A stretch of DNA of 45,731 bases from Streptomyces wedmorensis (GTDB lineage: Bacteria > Actinomycetota > Actinomycetes > Streptomycetales > Streptomycetaceae), in the NCBI RefSeq assembly GCF_000716445.1, contig NZ_JNWK01000055.1:1-45731 (forward strand). Direction: 5' to 3'. Shown piece by piece: positions 31,745 through 39,396 of this stretch (positions are counted from its first letter, which is position 1; each line of letters begins with the position of its first letter). The notes beneath the pieces are model-generated. The model made no database searches, was not told where the DNA came from, and worked only from the letters and a program-made list of their open reading frames with translations. A program made the position numbers and the translations under genes.

Positions 31745-32397
31745 CGGTGGCGGCGGCCGCCTTGCTCCTGACCGGGTGCTCCGGCGGCGGCGGGGACGGC
31801 GAGGGCGACGGCGAGCGGGAGCCGCGTGCGGCCGCCGTGTCCGTGGCTGCCCTGAAGAACTGCGGGCGGGTGTTCGGGGAGCGGAACGTCGAGGCGCTCC
31901 GGACCGACCTCGGGGAGGGCTTCCGGCCGCATGACCGCTCGCTCACCGAGATGAAGGAGCGGATGCTCGCGGAGGCGCAGGTCTGGAATCCCGACACGGA
32001 CAAGCTGTCGCGGACGACGTTCCGTCCCTGTCAGATCGAGGGCCGGGTCGACGGGAAGGAAGCCTGGGTCAACGCCACGGTCGGCTGGTCTATGTACGAC
32101 GTGACCTTCATGACCGAAGGGAAGCACGCGCGCGACTTCCGTGAGGTGGCGAAGGGGGCCTATCTCGATCTCCGAGAGGTGTTCGGCGGCCGCCTGCTCG
32201 TCATGCCGTGCACGGTCCCCGGCACCCGGGCCGGACAGGGCGAGGAGTTGCCGCTCCAGGTTTCCGTGACCGACGCGGACCGCACGGACCGATCCGTGTC
32301 CACGGACCGGCTTCTGAAGGCGCTCGCGGAGAGCACCCGTGAGCTGCTCGGGTGTGCCGAGAAGGTCACCGTGCCGGAGCGGTTGCCGCCCCGCTGA
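31726..32397 (+). CDS. Four-cysteine lipoprotein C of the type VII-like island
   Basis: 223 residues from GTG 31726, chosen because it gives MARGAVAVAAAALLLTGCSG, a complete short lipoprotein signal; GTG 31747 would lose the basic residue. GAGG at 31715-31718 supplies a ribosome site inside the upstream gene. The mature chain has the same four-Cys layout as its neighbours: KNCGRV, RPCQIEG, VMPCTVPG and LLGCAEK, ending in a helix (RLLKALAESTRELLGC). Sequence identity to A and B outside these positions is low. The 19-nt overlap implies translational coupling with lipoprotein B. It converges on the small membrane protein gene with 9 bp between stops. Confidence 0.72.
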   Translation: MARGAVAVAAAALLLTGCSGGGGDGEGDGEREPRAAAVSVAALKNCGRVFGERNVEALRTDLGEGFRPHDRSLTEMKERMLAEAQVWNPDTDKLSRTTFRPCQIEGRVDGKEAWVNATVGWSMYDVTFMTEGKHARDFREVAKGAYLDLREVFGGRLLVMPCTVPGTRAGQGEELPLQVSVTDADRTDRSVSTDRLLKALAESTRELLGCAEKVTVPERLPPR

Positions 32398-32406
32398 CCT
32401 CGCGGC

Positions 32407-32790
32407 TCAGTCCTCGGCCGTCTCCACGGCCGGGGACAGCTGGGACAGGAGCAGGAGCGTCGAGCGGGTGATGAGGGCGGCGAGGAGGATCGTGGTGAGG
32501 CCCTCGACGCGGAGTTCGGAGACCTTGGGGCCGAGCCAGGAGAGGAGCCACCAGATGAGGGCGTCCTGGACGAAGCCGGCGAGGCCGAAGGCGGCGAGGG
32601 CGGGGAGGGGGACGCGGCCGGAGGGGCCGATGTGGACGACCTGGGTGAGGACGACCGTCACGAGGGTGGCGGCGAGGACGGAGAGGATCACGTCCACGGT
32701 CTCGGTGCCCAGGGTGATGCCGGGGAGGAGGCCTCCGGCGAGGCCCACACCGGCGATGATGCCCAGCTTGCGTCTGCCTTGATCGTCCAT
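32407..32790 (-). CDS. Small integral membrane protein (phage-holin-like, four helices)
   Basis: 127 residues, mainly hydrophobic with four predicted helices: LGIIAGVGLAGGLLPGITLG, VDVILSVLAATLVTVVLTQV, LPALAAFGLAGFVQDALIWW and LTTILLAALITRSTLLLLSQ. The pattern is like the actinobacterial four-TM putative holin-type membrane proteins, with function unknown. ATG 32790 begins a basic start (MDDQGRRK) that suits an N-in topology, but there is no clear ribosome binding site. Isolated: the tRNA-Cys lies 60 bp upstream on the same strand, and the island's lipoprotein C converges from the other side. Confidence 0.65.
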   Translation of the reverse strand: MDDQGRRKLGIIAGVGLAGGLLPGITLGTETVDVILSVLAATLVTVVLTQVVHIGPSGRVPLPALAAFGLAGFVQDALIWWLLSWLGPKVSELRVEGLTTILLAALITRSTLLLLSQLSPAVETAED

Positions 32791-32850
32791 GGGGGGACTG
32801 TGGCATAGCCGATGGGCGGATGTGAAGGTTCCGTAAGGAAGATCAATCAG

Positions 32851-32922
32851 AGACCGTGATCGGAATCGAACCGACGTAACTCGCTTTGCAGGCGAGTCCC
32901 TGAACCACTCGGGCACACGGTC
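32851..32922 (-). tRNA. tRNA-Cys (anticodon GCA)
   Basis: On the minus strand the 72-nt sequence folds as a full cloverleaf. The acceptor stem is GACCGTG/CACGGTC (32916-32922 with 32852-32858), the D-stem is CCC/GGG with the GG of the D-loop, the anticodon stem is CTCGC/GCGAG with loop CTGCAAA (anticodon GCA), and the T-arm has TTCGATT. The discriminator base is T (U73), the main identity element for CysRS. CCA is not encoded. The sequence differs clearly from the tRNA-Cys I remember from Streptomyces gene clusters, so it may be an extra isodecoder. Confidence 0.9.
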
Positions 32923-33102
32923 GTGTTGTGCAGTGGTACGACCGTACGGGGCGGTCCGGAAGGGGCTCAAGGGTTCCGGGGGGCGTGCCATGTGACTGCC
33001 ACACGGCCGCAACACTGCGTTCGTGGTCGTACGTCGAAGGGCCGAGGACGGTCGGGACTCCTGACAGGGGCCATCGGGTGCTTCACCTCTTACTCTGGGG
33101 GG

Positions 33103-34617
33103 ATGAGCGCCCTTGAACCCCGCGATGCGGAGGCCGACGTCGACGTCGCGAGAAGAGCCGGCGGTGCGGCCGACGGGGACGTCGCCGCAAGTCCCGGAGC
33201 GGGTGTGCCGCAGGACGGCCCGCGGGGATCCGTGCTCGACGCGGCCCACCGGGCGCTCAGCATCGGCATCGTCTCCGTCGTCCTGCTGATCGCCTTCGAG
33301 GCGACGGCCGTGGGCACCGCCATGCCCGTCGCGGCCCGCGAGCTGAACGGCGTCTCCGTCTACGCCTTCGCCTTCTCCGCGTACTTCACGACCAGCCTCT
33401 TCGCCATGGTCCTGGCCGGTCAGTGGTCCGACCGCGGCGGGCCGCTGGGCTCGCTCACGGCCGGGATCACCGCGTTCTCCGCCGGGCTGCTCCTCTCGGG
33501 GACGGCCGGCGCCATGTGGCTGTTCATCCTCGGCCGGGCCGTGCAGGGACTGGGCGGCGGCCTCGTGATCGTCGCGCTGTACGTGGTCATCGGCCGGGCC
33601 TACGACGAGCACCTCAGGCCCGCGATCATGGCGGCCTTCGCCGCGTGCTGGGTCGTCCCCTCCGTCGTCGGACCGCTCGCCGCCGGAACGGTCACCGAGC
33701 ACCTGGGCTGGCGCTGGGTCTTCGTCGGCATCCCCGTCCTCGTCGTCTTCCCGCTGGCCCTCGCGCTCCCCGCGATACGCCGCACCGCCTCCGGCCCCGC
33801 CGACCCGCAGGCGCCCGTGACCCCCTGGGACCGGCGGCGGATCCTGCTGGCCCTGGGCATCTCGGCCGGGGCGGGACTCCTGCAGTACGCGGGCCAGGAA
33901 CTGCGCTGGCTCTCCCTCGTGCCGGCCGCCGCGGGCGCCGCGCTCCTCGTGCCCGCCGTCCGCGGCCTCCTGCCGCACGGCACCTGGCGCGCGGCGCGCG
34001 GCCTGCCCTCCGTCGTCCTGCTGCGGGGCATCGCCGCCGGGTCCTTCATCGCCGCCGAGTCCTTCGTTCCGCTGATGCTCGTCACCCAGCGCGGCCTGAG
34101 CCCCACCCTGGCCGGCTTCTCGCTCGCGGCGGGCGGCCTCACCTGGGCGCTCGGCTCCTGGATCCAGTCGCGGCCGTGGACGGAGCCGTACCGGGAGCGG
34201 CTCGTCACCCTCGGCATGATCCTCGTGGCCGTCTCGATCGCCGCCGCGCCGAGCGTCCTGATCGCCTCGGTGCCGGTCTGGACGCTCGCGGTCGTCTGGG
34301 CCTTCGGCTGCCTCGGCATGGGCGCCGTCATCGCCTCCACGAGCGTGCTCCTCATGAAGCTCTCCGCCCCCGAGGAGGTCGGCGCGAACTCCGCCGCCCT
34401 CCAGATCTCCGACGGCCTCTCCAACGTCCTCCTCCTCGCGGCCGGCGGTGCCGCCTTCGCCGCCCTCGGCGGCGGTGCCGTCGGCCACGCCGTGGCCGCC
34501 ACCTCGACCGCCGGCTCCCATCCGGCCGCCTTCGCCGCCGTCTTCCTGCCGATGGCGGTGGTTGCGGCGGCGGGGGCGTGGGTGGCTACGCGGTTGCGGG
34601 CGGGCGGGCGCGGGTGA
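33103..34617 (+). CDS. MFS transporter (DHA2/EmrB-like drug efflux type)
   Basis: 504 residues with ~14 predicted helices. After a 45-residue polar N-terminus, helix 1 (LSIGIVSVVLLIAFEATAVG) leads into motif D1-like FEATAVGTAMPVAARELNG. Motif A is GQWSDRGGPLGS and motif B is LGRAVQGLGGGLVIVALYVV. The C-terminal half has the second repeat, with MLVTQRGLSPTLAGFSLAAG. Such proteins export drugs or metabolites by proton antiport; the substrate is unknown. ATG 33103 is behind GGGGGG only 2-3 nt away, so spacing is short, but the fold supports it. It faces away from the tRNA and is 45 bp upstream of the toxin-antitoxin pair. Confidence 0.88.
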   Translation: MSALEPRDAEADVDVARRAGGAADGDVAASPGAGVPQDGPRGSVLDAAHRALSIGIVSVVLLIAFEATAVGTAMPVAARELNGVSVYAFAFSAYFTTSLFAMVLAGQWSDRGGPLGSLTAGITAFSAGLLLSGTAGAMWLFILGRAVQGLGGGLVIVALYVVIGRAYDEHLRPAIMAAFAACWVVPSVVGPLAAGTVTEHLGWRWVFVGIPVLVVFPLALALPAIRRTASGPADPQAPVTPWDRRRILLALGISAGAGLLQYAGQELRWLSLVPAAAGAALLVPAVRGLLPHGTWRAARGLPSVVLLRGIAAGSFIAAESFVPLMLVTQRGLSPTLAGFSLAAGGLTWALGSWIQSRPWTEPYRERLVTLGMILVAVSIAAAPSVLIASVPVWTLAVVWAFGCLGMGAVIASTSVLLMKLSAPEEVGANSAALQISDGLSNVLLLAAGGAAFAALGGGAVGHAVAATSTAGSHPAAFAAVFLPMAVVAAAGAWVATRLRAGGRG

Positions 34618-34662
34618 ATCCATTCGGTATCAAAGTGACCCCATCTGCGGTACCGTCGAGGT

Positions 34663-34866
34663 ATGGCAATGAACCTGCGTCTCCGCGACGACCAGCAAGA
34701 GGCCCTCAAGCTCCGCGCTGAGGAGGAGGGCCGCAGCATGCACGCCGTAGTGCTTCAGGCGATCGACCGCTACTTGGAGCAGGAGGCCGACCGGGGAGTC
34801 GTCCGCAAGCTCGGCGCCAAGTACGCCCTGCACCACGCCGACCTGCTGAAGCGCTTGGGGGAGTAG
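34663..34866 (+). CDS. Ribbon-helix-helix antitoxin of a Doc-type toxin-antitoxin pair
   Basis: 67 residues. The N-terminal 45 residues are a ribbon-helix-helix DNA-binding fold: beta strand MNLRLRDDQQ, helix EALKLRAEEEGRS, helix MHAVVLQAIDRYLEQEAD. The basic C-terminal tail (GVVRKLGAKYALHHADLLKR) probably wraps the toxin. The start may be ATG 34663 or ATG 34669; the second gives the tighter RHH N-terminus. The stop is immediately followed by the toxin GTG, as expected for a coupled pair. It likely represses its own promoter in the 45-bp gap upstream, where CGGTA (34624-34628) and TACCG (34650-34654) form a spaced inverted repeat. Confidence 0.8.
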   Translation: MAMNLRLRDDQQEALKLRAEEEGRSMHAVVLQAIDRYLEQEADRGVVRKLGAKYALHHADLLKRLGE

Positions 34867-35250
34867 GTGAAGTACCTGACGGTCCAGGAGGTCCTGGAAC
34901 TGGCGGAGTTCGCCTGCGCCGGTCAGCGGATCGCCGTCCGGGACCTCGGGCTCCTGAGCTCGGCGGCGCACCGCCCGCAGTCCCAGATGTTCGGTGTCGA
35001 GGCATACGGCGATCTCTTCGAGAAGGCCGCCGCGCTCCTGCAGTCACTCGCGGTGAACCATCCGCTGGTCGACGGCAACAAACGCATGGCGTGGATGTGC
35101 ACCGTGGTCTTCCTCGACTTCAACGGCACCGAGATGGTCGGCGTGGACCAGGACGAGGCGTACAAGTTGGTCATCGACGTGGCCACCGGCGACCTGGAGG
35201 ACGTCGCCCTGATCGCGCGACGTCTGCGGGGGCTGCACGAGGCCGCGTAA
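34867..35250 (+). CDS. Doc/Fic-family toxin (death-on-curing type)
   Basis: 127 residues of the Doc branch of the Fic fold. The active loop is HPLVDGNKRMAW with His65; Doc toxins carry HPF-x-x-GN-x-R variants and phosphorylate EF-Tu, blocking translation. The surrounding fold is typical: EVLELAEFACAG at the start, HRPQSQMFGVEAYGDLFEKA before the loop, and EAYKLVIDVATGDLEDVALI after. The GTG at 34867 directly abuts the antitoxin stop. All catalytic positions look intact, so it is presumably kept in check by the antitoxin. Confidence 0.85.
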   Translation: MKYLTVQEVLELAEFACAGQRIAVRDLGLLSSAAHRPQSQMFGVEAYGDLFEKAAALLQSLAVNHPLVDGNKRMAWMCTVVFLDFNGTEMVGVDQDEAYKLVIDVATGDLEDVALIARRLRGLHEAA

Positions 35251-35369
35251 GCCGACGTGAGGTGAATCGCAACCGCCTCCTCCCCGACCCGTTTCATACG
35301 AGGTTCCGACCGGGCCGCCGGTAAGGTGGCCCGGTTGTCATATCTGGACGAGCGTCGAACCCGGAGATC

Positions 35370-37160
35370 GTGACTACTACCACCACCTCCTCGCATCATC
35401 TTTCTCCCGCCTTCCCCGGACGGGCCCCGTGGGGTACCGCCGGCAAGCTGCGTGCCTGGCAGCAGGGGGCGATGGACAGGTACATCCAGGAGCAGCCCCG
35501 TGACTTCCTCGCGGTCGCCACGCCCGGCGCCGGCAAGACGACCTTCGCGCTGACGCTGGCGTCGTGGCTGCTGCACCACCACGTGGTGCAGCAGATCACG
35601 GTCGTCGCGCCCACCGAGCACCTGAAGAAGCAGTGGGCGGCGGCCGCCGCCCGGATAGGGATCAAGCTCGACCCCGACTACAGCGCCGGGCCACTCAGCA
35701 AGGAGTACGACGGGGTCGCCATCACCTACGCCGGCGTCGGGGTCCGCCCGATGCTGCACCGCAACCGGTCCGAGCAGCGCAAGACCCTCGTCATCCTCGA
35801 CGAGATCCACCACGCCGGTGACTCCAAGTCGTGGGGCGAGGCCTGCCTGGAGGCCTTCGAGCCCGCCACCAGGCGCCTCGCGCTGACCGGTACGCCGTTC
35901 CGGTCGGACACGAACCCGATCCCGTTCGTGACGTACGAGGAGGGGAACGACGGCATCCGGCGCTCCTCCGCGGACTACACGTACGGCTACGGCAACGCCC
36001 TCGGGGACGGCGTCGTCCGGCCGGTCATCTTCCTCTCCTACAGCGGCAACATGCGCTGGCGCACCAAGGCCGGCGACGAGATCGCCGCCCGCCTCGGCGA
36101 GCCGATGACCAAGGACGCGATCTCGCAGGCCTGGCGGACCGCGCTCGACGCCAAGGGCGACTGGATGCCGAACGTCCTGCGCGCCGCCGACCAGCGGCTC
36201 ACCGAGGTCCGGAAGTCCATCCCCGACGCCGGCGGCCTCGTCATCGCGTCCGACCAGGACTCGGCCCGCTCGTACGCCAAGCTGATCCGCGAGATCACCG
36301 GCACCAAGGCCACCGTCGTCCTCTCCGACGACACCGGCGCGTCGAACCGCATCGACGAGTTCAGCGAGAACACCGACCGGTGGATGGTCGCCGTCCGCAT
36401 GGTGTCCGAAGGCGTCGACGTACCCCGCCTCGCGGTCGGCGTGTACGCGACGACCATCTCGACGCCGCTGTTCTTCGCGCAGGCCGTCGGACGTTTCGTG
36501 CGTTCCCGCAGGCGCGGCGAGACCGCGTCCGTGTTCCTTCCCACGATCCCCAGCCTCCTCGGCTTCGCCAACGAGATGGAGGTCGAGCGCGACCACGTCC
36601 TCGACAAGCCCAAGAAGGCGGGCGAGGACGACCCCTACGCCGAGTCCGAGAAGGAACTCGCCGAGGCCGAGCGCCAGCAGGACGAGGACACCGGCGAGCA
36701 GGACATGCTGCCCTTCGAGGCCCTGGAGTCCGACGCCGTCTTCGACCGCGTGCTCTACAACAGCGCCGAGTTCGGCATGCAGGCCCACCCCGGCAGCGCC
36801 GAGGAGCAGGACTACCTCGGCATCCCCGGCCTCCTCGAACCCGACCAGGTGCAGCTGCTCCTCCAGAAGCGGCAGGCCCGGCAGATCGCGCACAGCCGCA
36901 AGAAGCCGGACACCGAGGCCGACCTCCTGGAGCTCCCGGCGGAACGGCGGCCCGTCGTTTCCCACAAGGAGCTCCTCGAGCTGCGGAAACAGCTCAACAC
37001 GATGGTGGGCGCGTACGTCCACCAGACCGGCAAGCCGCACGGCGTGATCCACACCGAGCTCCGCCGGGTGTGCGGCGGCCCGCCGAGCGCCGAGGCCACC
37101 GCCGGGCAGATCCGGGAACGGATCAAGAAGGTGCAGGAGTGGGCCACCCGGATGCGGTGA
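35370..37160 (+). CDS. DEAD/DEAH-box SF2 helicase
   Basis: 596 residues with both RecA-like domains. Motif I is TPGAGKTTFA (Lys56), motif II DEIHH (Asp144), motif III LTGTPFRSD, and domain 2 has ASDQDSARSYAKLI and motif VI QAVGRFVRSRR. Residues ~425-470 are an acidic charged linker (EKELAEAERQQDEDTGEQD), and the C-terminal region is helical and unassigned. It resembles the type III restriction/UvsW-like helicases conserved across Streptomyces; the specific role is unknown, and no methylase or nuclease partner is adjacent. The GTG at 35370 is chosen with GGAGA close upstream (spacing 2-3 nt, short). It ends in a strong terminator. Two intact Walker motifs make an active ATPase likely. Confidence 0.87.
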   Translation: MTTTTTSSHHLSPAFPGRAPWGTAGKLRAWQQGAMDRYIQEQPRDFLAVATPGAGKTTFALTLASWLLHHHVVQQITVVAPTEHLKKQWAAAAARIGIKLDPDYSAGPLSKEYDGVAITYAGVGVRPMLHRNRSEQRKTLVILDEIHHAGDSKSWGEACLEAFEPATRRLALTGTPFRSDTNPIPFVTYEEGNDGIRRSSADYTYGYGNALGDGVVRPVIFLSYSGNMRWRTKAGDEIAARLGEPMTKDAISQAWRTALDAKGDWMPNVLRAADQRLTEVRKSIPDAGGLVIASDQDSARSYAKLIREITGTKATVVLSDDTGASNRIDEFSENTDRWMVAVRMVSEGVDVPRLAVGVYATTISTPLFFAQAVGRFVRSRRRGETASVFLPTIPSLLGFANEMEVERDHVLDKPKKAGEDDPYAESEKELAEAERQQDEDTGEQDMLPFEALESDAVFDRVLYNSAEFGMQAHPGSAEEQDYLGIPGLLEPDQVQLLLQKRQARQIAHSRKKPDTEADLLELPAERRPVVSHKELLELRKQLNTMVGAYVHQTGKPHGVIHTELRRVCGGPPSAEATAGQIRERIKKVQEWATRMR

Positions 37161-37185
37161 CCCCGGCAGGTCCCCGGAACGCGGC

Positions 37186-37219
37186 TGAGGCCCGTACGAC
37201 GTCGTCCGTACGGGCCTCA
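37186..37219 (+). terminator. Terminator after the SF2 helicase
   Basis: TGAGGCCCGTACG (37186-37198) pairs perfectly with 37207-37219 around the loop ACGTCGTC. It starts 25 nt past the stop codon. No U-tract. Confidence 0.75.
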
Positions 37220-37577
37220 CTCGTCCCGCGGCGGCGGGACGGGACCGGGGACCGGCCCCCACGGTCGGTCTCCGGGCGGCTTCCACGCTACGTGCACGAC
37301 AAAGCCGATCTTGTCCGCCAAAGTCCCCAGTCCGACCGACGAAGGTCCCGAACCGTCTCTATCCGGTCGGTGGCGCCCGGATTCTGGACGAGGTCTTCCG
37401 CTGAGCGGAGCGGGTCGCTACTGTCCCGGCTCAAAAGCAATCGCCCCGTGGCAGCGCCGCCGCGGAGCGCAGCCGGTGTACCCCTTCCTGCCGGCGGCCT
37501 CTGACGTGCGTCGCCGACGGGACCGGCGTCGTAATCCCGTGAGAGCCGTCGCCACTCACTCCGAAGGAGAGGGCGTC
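37220..37577 (+). other. Non-coding region upstream of the IclR regulator
   Basis: 358 bp with no plausible gene on either strand. It contains a purine-rich ribosome binding site GAAGGAGAGGG (37563-37573) right before the IclR start. IclR regulators often control their own promoter, but I could not pick out a palindromic operator or a firm -10/-35 here. Confidence 0.35.
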
Positions 37578-38219
37578 GTGACCGCGGAGACCTCCCAGAC
37601 GCTCGACCGGGGACTCAGAGTCCTCAAACTGCTCGCCGACACCGACCACGGCCTGACCGTCACCGAGTTGTCCAACAAACTCGGCGTCAACCGGACCGTG
37701 GTCTACCGTCTGCTGGCCACCCTCGAACAGCACGCCCTCGTCCGCCGCGACCTCGGCGGGCGCGCCCGCGTCGGCCTCGGCGTGCTGCGGCTCGGCCGCC
37801 AGGTCCACCCCCTGGTGCGCGAGGCCGCCCTGCCCGCGCTGCGCTCGCTCGCCGAGGACATAGGGGCCACGGCCCACCTGACCCTGGTCGACGGGGCCGA
37901 GGCGCTCGCCGTCGCGGTCGTCGAACCGACCTGGACCGACTACCACGTCGCCTACCGGGCCGGCTTCCGCCACCCGCTCGACCGGGGCGCCGCCGGGCGC
38001 GCGATCCTCGCCGCCCGTCAGGGCTCCCTGATCGAACCCGGCTTCACCCTCACCCACGGCGAGCTCGAAGCCGGTGCCAGCGGCGCCGCGGCCCCGCTCG
38101 TCGGCGTCACCGGCGTCGAAGGCAGCGTCGGCGTCGTCATGCTCGCCGACGCGGTGCCCGAGCGCGTCGGCCCCCGCGTCGTCGACGCGGCCCGAGAGGT
38201 CGCCGACGCGCTGCGCTAG
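37578..38219 (+). CDS. IclR family transcriptional regulator
   Basis: 213 residues. The N-terminal winged helix (~7-65: LDRGLRVLKLLADTDHGLTV, TELSNKLGVNRTVVYRLLAT) binds DNA. The C-terminal IclR effector domain (~75-210) has AALPALRSLAEDIGATAHLT, the conserved HPLDRGAAGRAILAA pocket segment and a shortened end (GVTGVEGSVGVVMLADAV). It is ~40 residues shorter than the usual ~250, missing part of the last effector subdomain. GTG 37578 follows a strong GAAGGAGAGGG. No target is adjacent; the following gene is convergent. Effector unknown. Confidence 0.88.
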   Translation: MTAETSQTLDRGLRVLKLLADTDHGLTVTELSNKLGVNRTVVYRLLATLEQHALVRRDLGGRARVGLGVLRLGRQVHPLVREAALPALRSLAEDIGATAHLTLVDGAEALAVAVVEPTWTDYHVAYRAGFRHPLDRGAAGRAILAARQGSLIEPGFTLTHGELEAGASGAAAPLVGVTGVEGSVGVVMLADAVPERVGPRVVDAAREVADALR

Positions 38220-38276
38220 AAGACAGCCCCAGGCCGCCCTGTCCGGAAAGCAGAGCCAGGCGGGCGGGACGGCCCT

Positions 38277-38343
38277 CCAAGGCCTGCCCGCCCCCGTGGG
38301 GCCTTGCCCGGCCCCCCAAGGCCTGCCCCGCCCCCGTGGGGCC
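38277..38343. repeat. Direct repeat between the convergent iclR and arsR-type genes
   Basis: CCAAGGCCTGCCC(C)GCCCCCGTGGGGCC occurs at 38277-38303 and 38316-38343, differing by one inserted C. Each copy contains GGCC(TT/GG)-type palindromes and GCCCC...GGGGC arms, so it may double as the bidirectional terminator between the two stops. Confidence 0.6.
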
Positions 38344-38354
38344 GGATCGGCGCC

Positions 38355-39320
38355 TCAGGAGGGGTCGCCGGCGACGAGAGTGCCCAAGGGCGTGCGCTCG
38401 TGGTGGACCGACCTGCCGGTCCTGGTCGTCGTGATCAGGCCCGCCGCGCGGAGGGCCTGGGCGTGTGCCGAGGCCGTCGCGTTGCTGACGCCGAGGCGGC
38501 GGGCCAGGCCCGTCGTCGTCAGCGCCTCGTCCAGGGCGTGAAGCAGCGAGGCCCGGGTCCTGCCGAGGACCCCCGTGAGGGCCTCCTCACGGGTGCCGCC
38601 GCCGTCCGGGGCGAGCGGCAGCCCCGGGCCCGCCGGGTAGGCCAGGACCACGGGGCGCCCCGGCAGGTCCTGCACGAGCGGCCCGCCACGCCAGTGGAAG
38701 GTGGGCAGCAGCACGAGCCCTCGGCCGTCGAGCCGCAGGTCCCGGACGGCCGGGACGCCGGGCCACTCCCAGACCCCGTCCCGCAGCCGTGAGCCCGGGG
38801 CCGAGGCCGTCAGCGCGGCGCCGAGACCCCGTTCCGCGAGGATCAGCGCGTGCCGGGTGAACTCCGCCCGGTGCAGGTCCTGGACCAGCGGCCACACCGG
38901 CGCCAGGACGGTCTCGTACGCCGCCCGCTGCGCGTGGTCGAGGGTGCGCCACGCCCCGGCCTCCCCGCCGTGCAGGGCGCGGATCCACGGCGGCACCGGG
39001 CCCCCGCCCGCGTACACCCGCTCCAGCTCGGACCGGACGAACTCCGGCCGGCTCGCGCGGATCAGCGCGAAGCCCTCCTCCCGCGTCCCGCCGAGGACGT
39101 CGAGGAAGTACGGGGCCGCGCCGCCCGGCACCAGGTCCGCGAGCGGCCCGGCCGCCGCCGGCAGGGCGCGCGACAGCCTGCCCCGCCAGCGCCCGAAGAA
39201 CAGCTCCTCGTGCGGTGCGCCGAGCATCATGAGGGCGGCGTGGAGTTCGGGGACGGGGGAGGGCCGGGGAGCGAACCGTACGCGGGTGAGGTCGTCCGGG
39301 GTGAAGTGGATGCGCAGCAC
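38355..39320 (-). CDS. ArsR-type regulator with large N-terminal domain and C-terminal winged helix
   Basis: 321 residues. Unlike classic ArsR proteins, the DNA-binding domain is at the C-terminus: TTTGLARRLGVSNATASAHA, QALRAAGLITTTRTGRSVHH (~265-310). The ~250-residue N-terminal part (LRIHFTPDDLTRVRFAPRP start; LPTFHWRGGPLVQDLPGRP near 220) is a family seen in Streptomyces, which I think is named DUF5937; effector unknown. GTG 39320 has GGGAGG 6 nt upstream and begins the conserved LRIHFTPDDL. It is divergent from the exported hydrolase with only 76 bp between starts, suggesting it regulates that gene and itself. Confidence 0.85.
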   Translation of the reverse strand: MLRIHFTPDDLTRVRFAPRPSPVPELHAALMMLGAPHEELFFGRWRGRLSRALPAAAGPLADLVPGGAAPYFLDVLGGTREEGFALIRASRPEFVRSELERVYAGGGPVPPWIRALHGGEAGAWRTLDHAQRAAYETVLAPVWPLVQDLHRAEFTRHALILAERGLGAALTASAPGSRLRDGVWEWPGVPAVRDLRLDGRGLVLLPTFHWRGGPLVQDLPGRPVVLAYPAGPGLPLAPDGGGTREEALTGVLGRTRASLLHALDEALTTTGLARRLGVSNATASAHAQALRAAGLITTTRTGRSVHHERTPLGTLVAGDPS

Positions 39321-39396
39321 TCGTGGCCTCCCGCCGGCCTTTCGGGTGGGGCCTGAACCTTCGCGTGCGGGCCCGCCGCGACCAAGGATGCCGTGC

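Noticed and set aside
18439..32397. A complete ESX/type VII secretion locus
   Set aside because: No EccC-type FtsK/SpoIIIE ATPase, EccB, EccD or EccE is present; only substrate-like, protease and lipoprotein genes are seen.
32851..32922. tRNA-Cys as an attachment site of an integrated element
   Set aside because: I found no second copy of the tRNA 3' end elsewhere in the window and no integrase or excisionase gene nearby.
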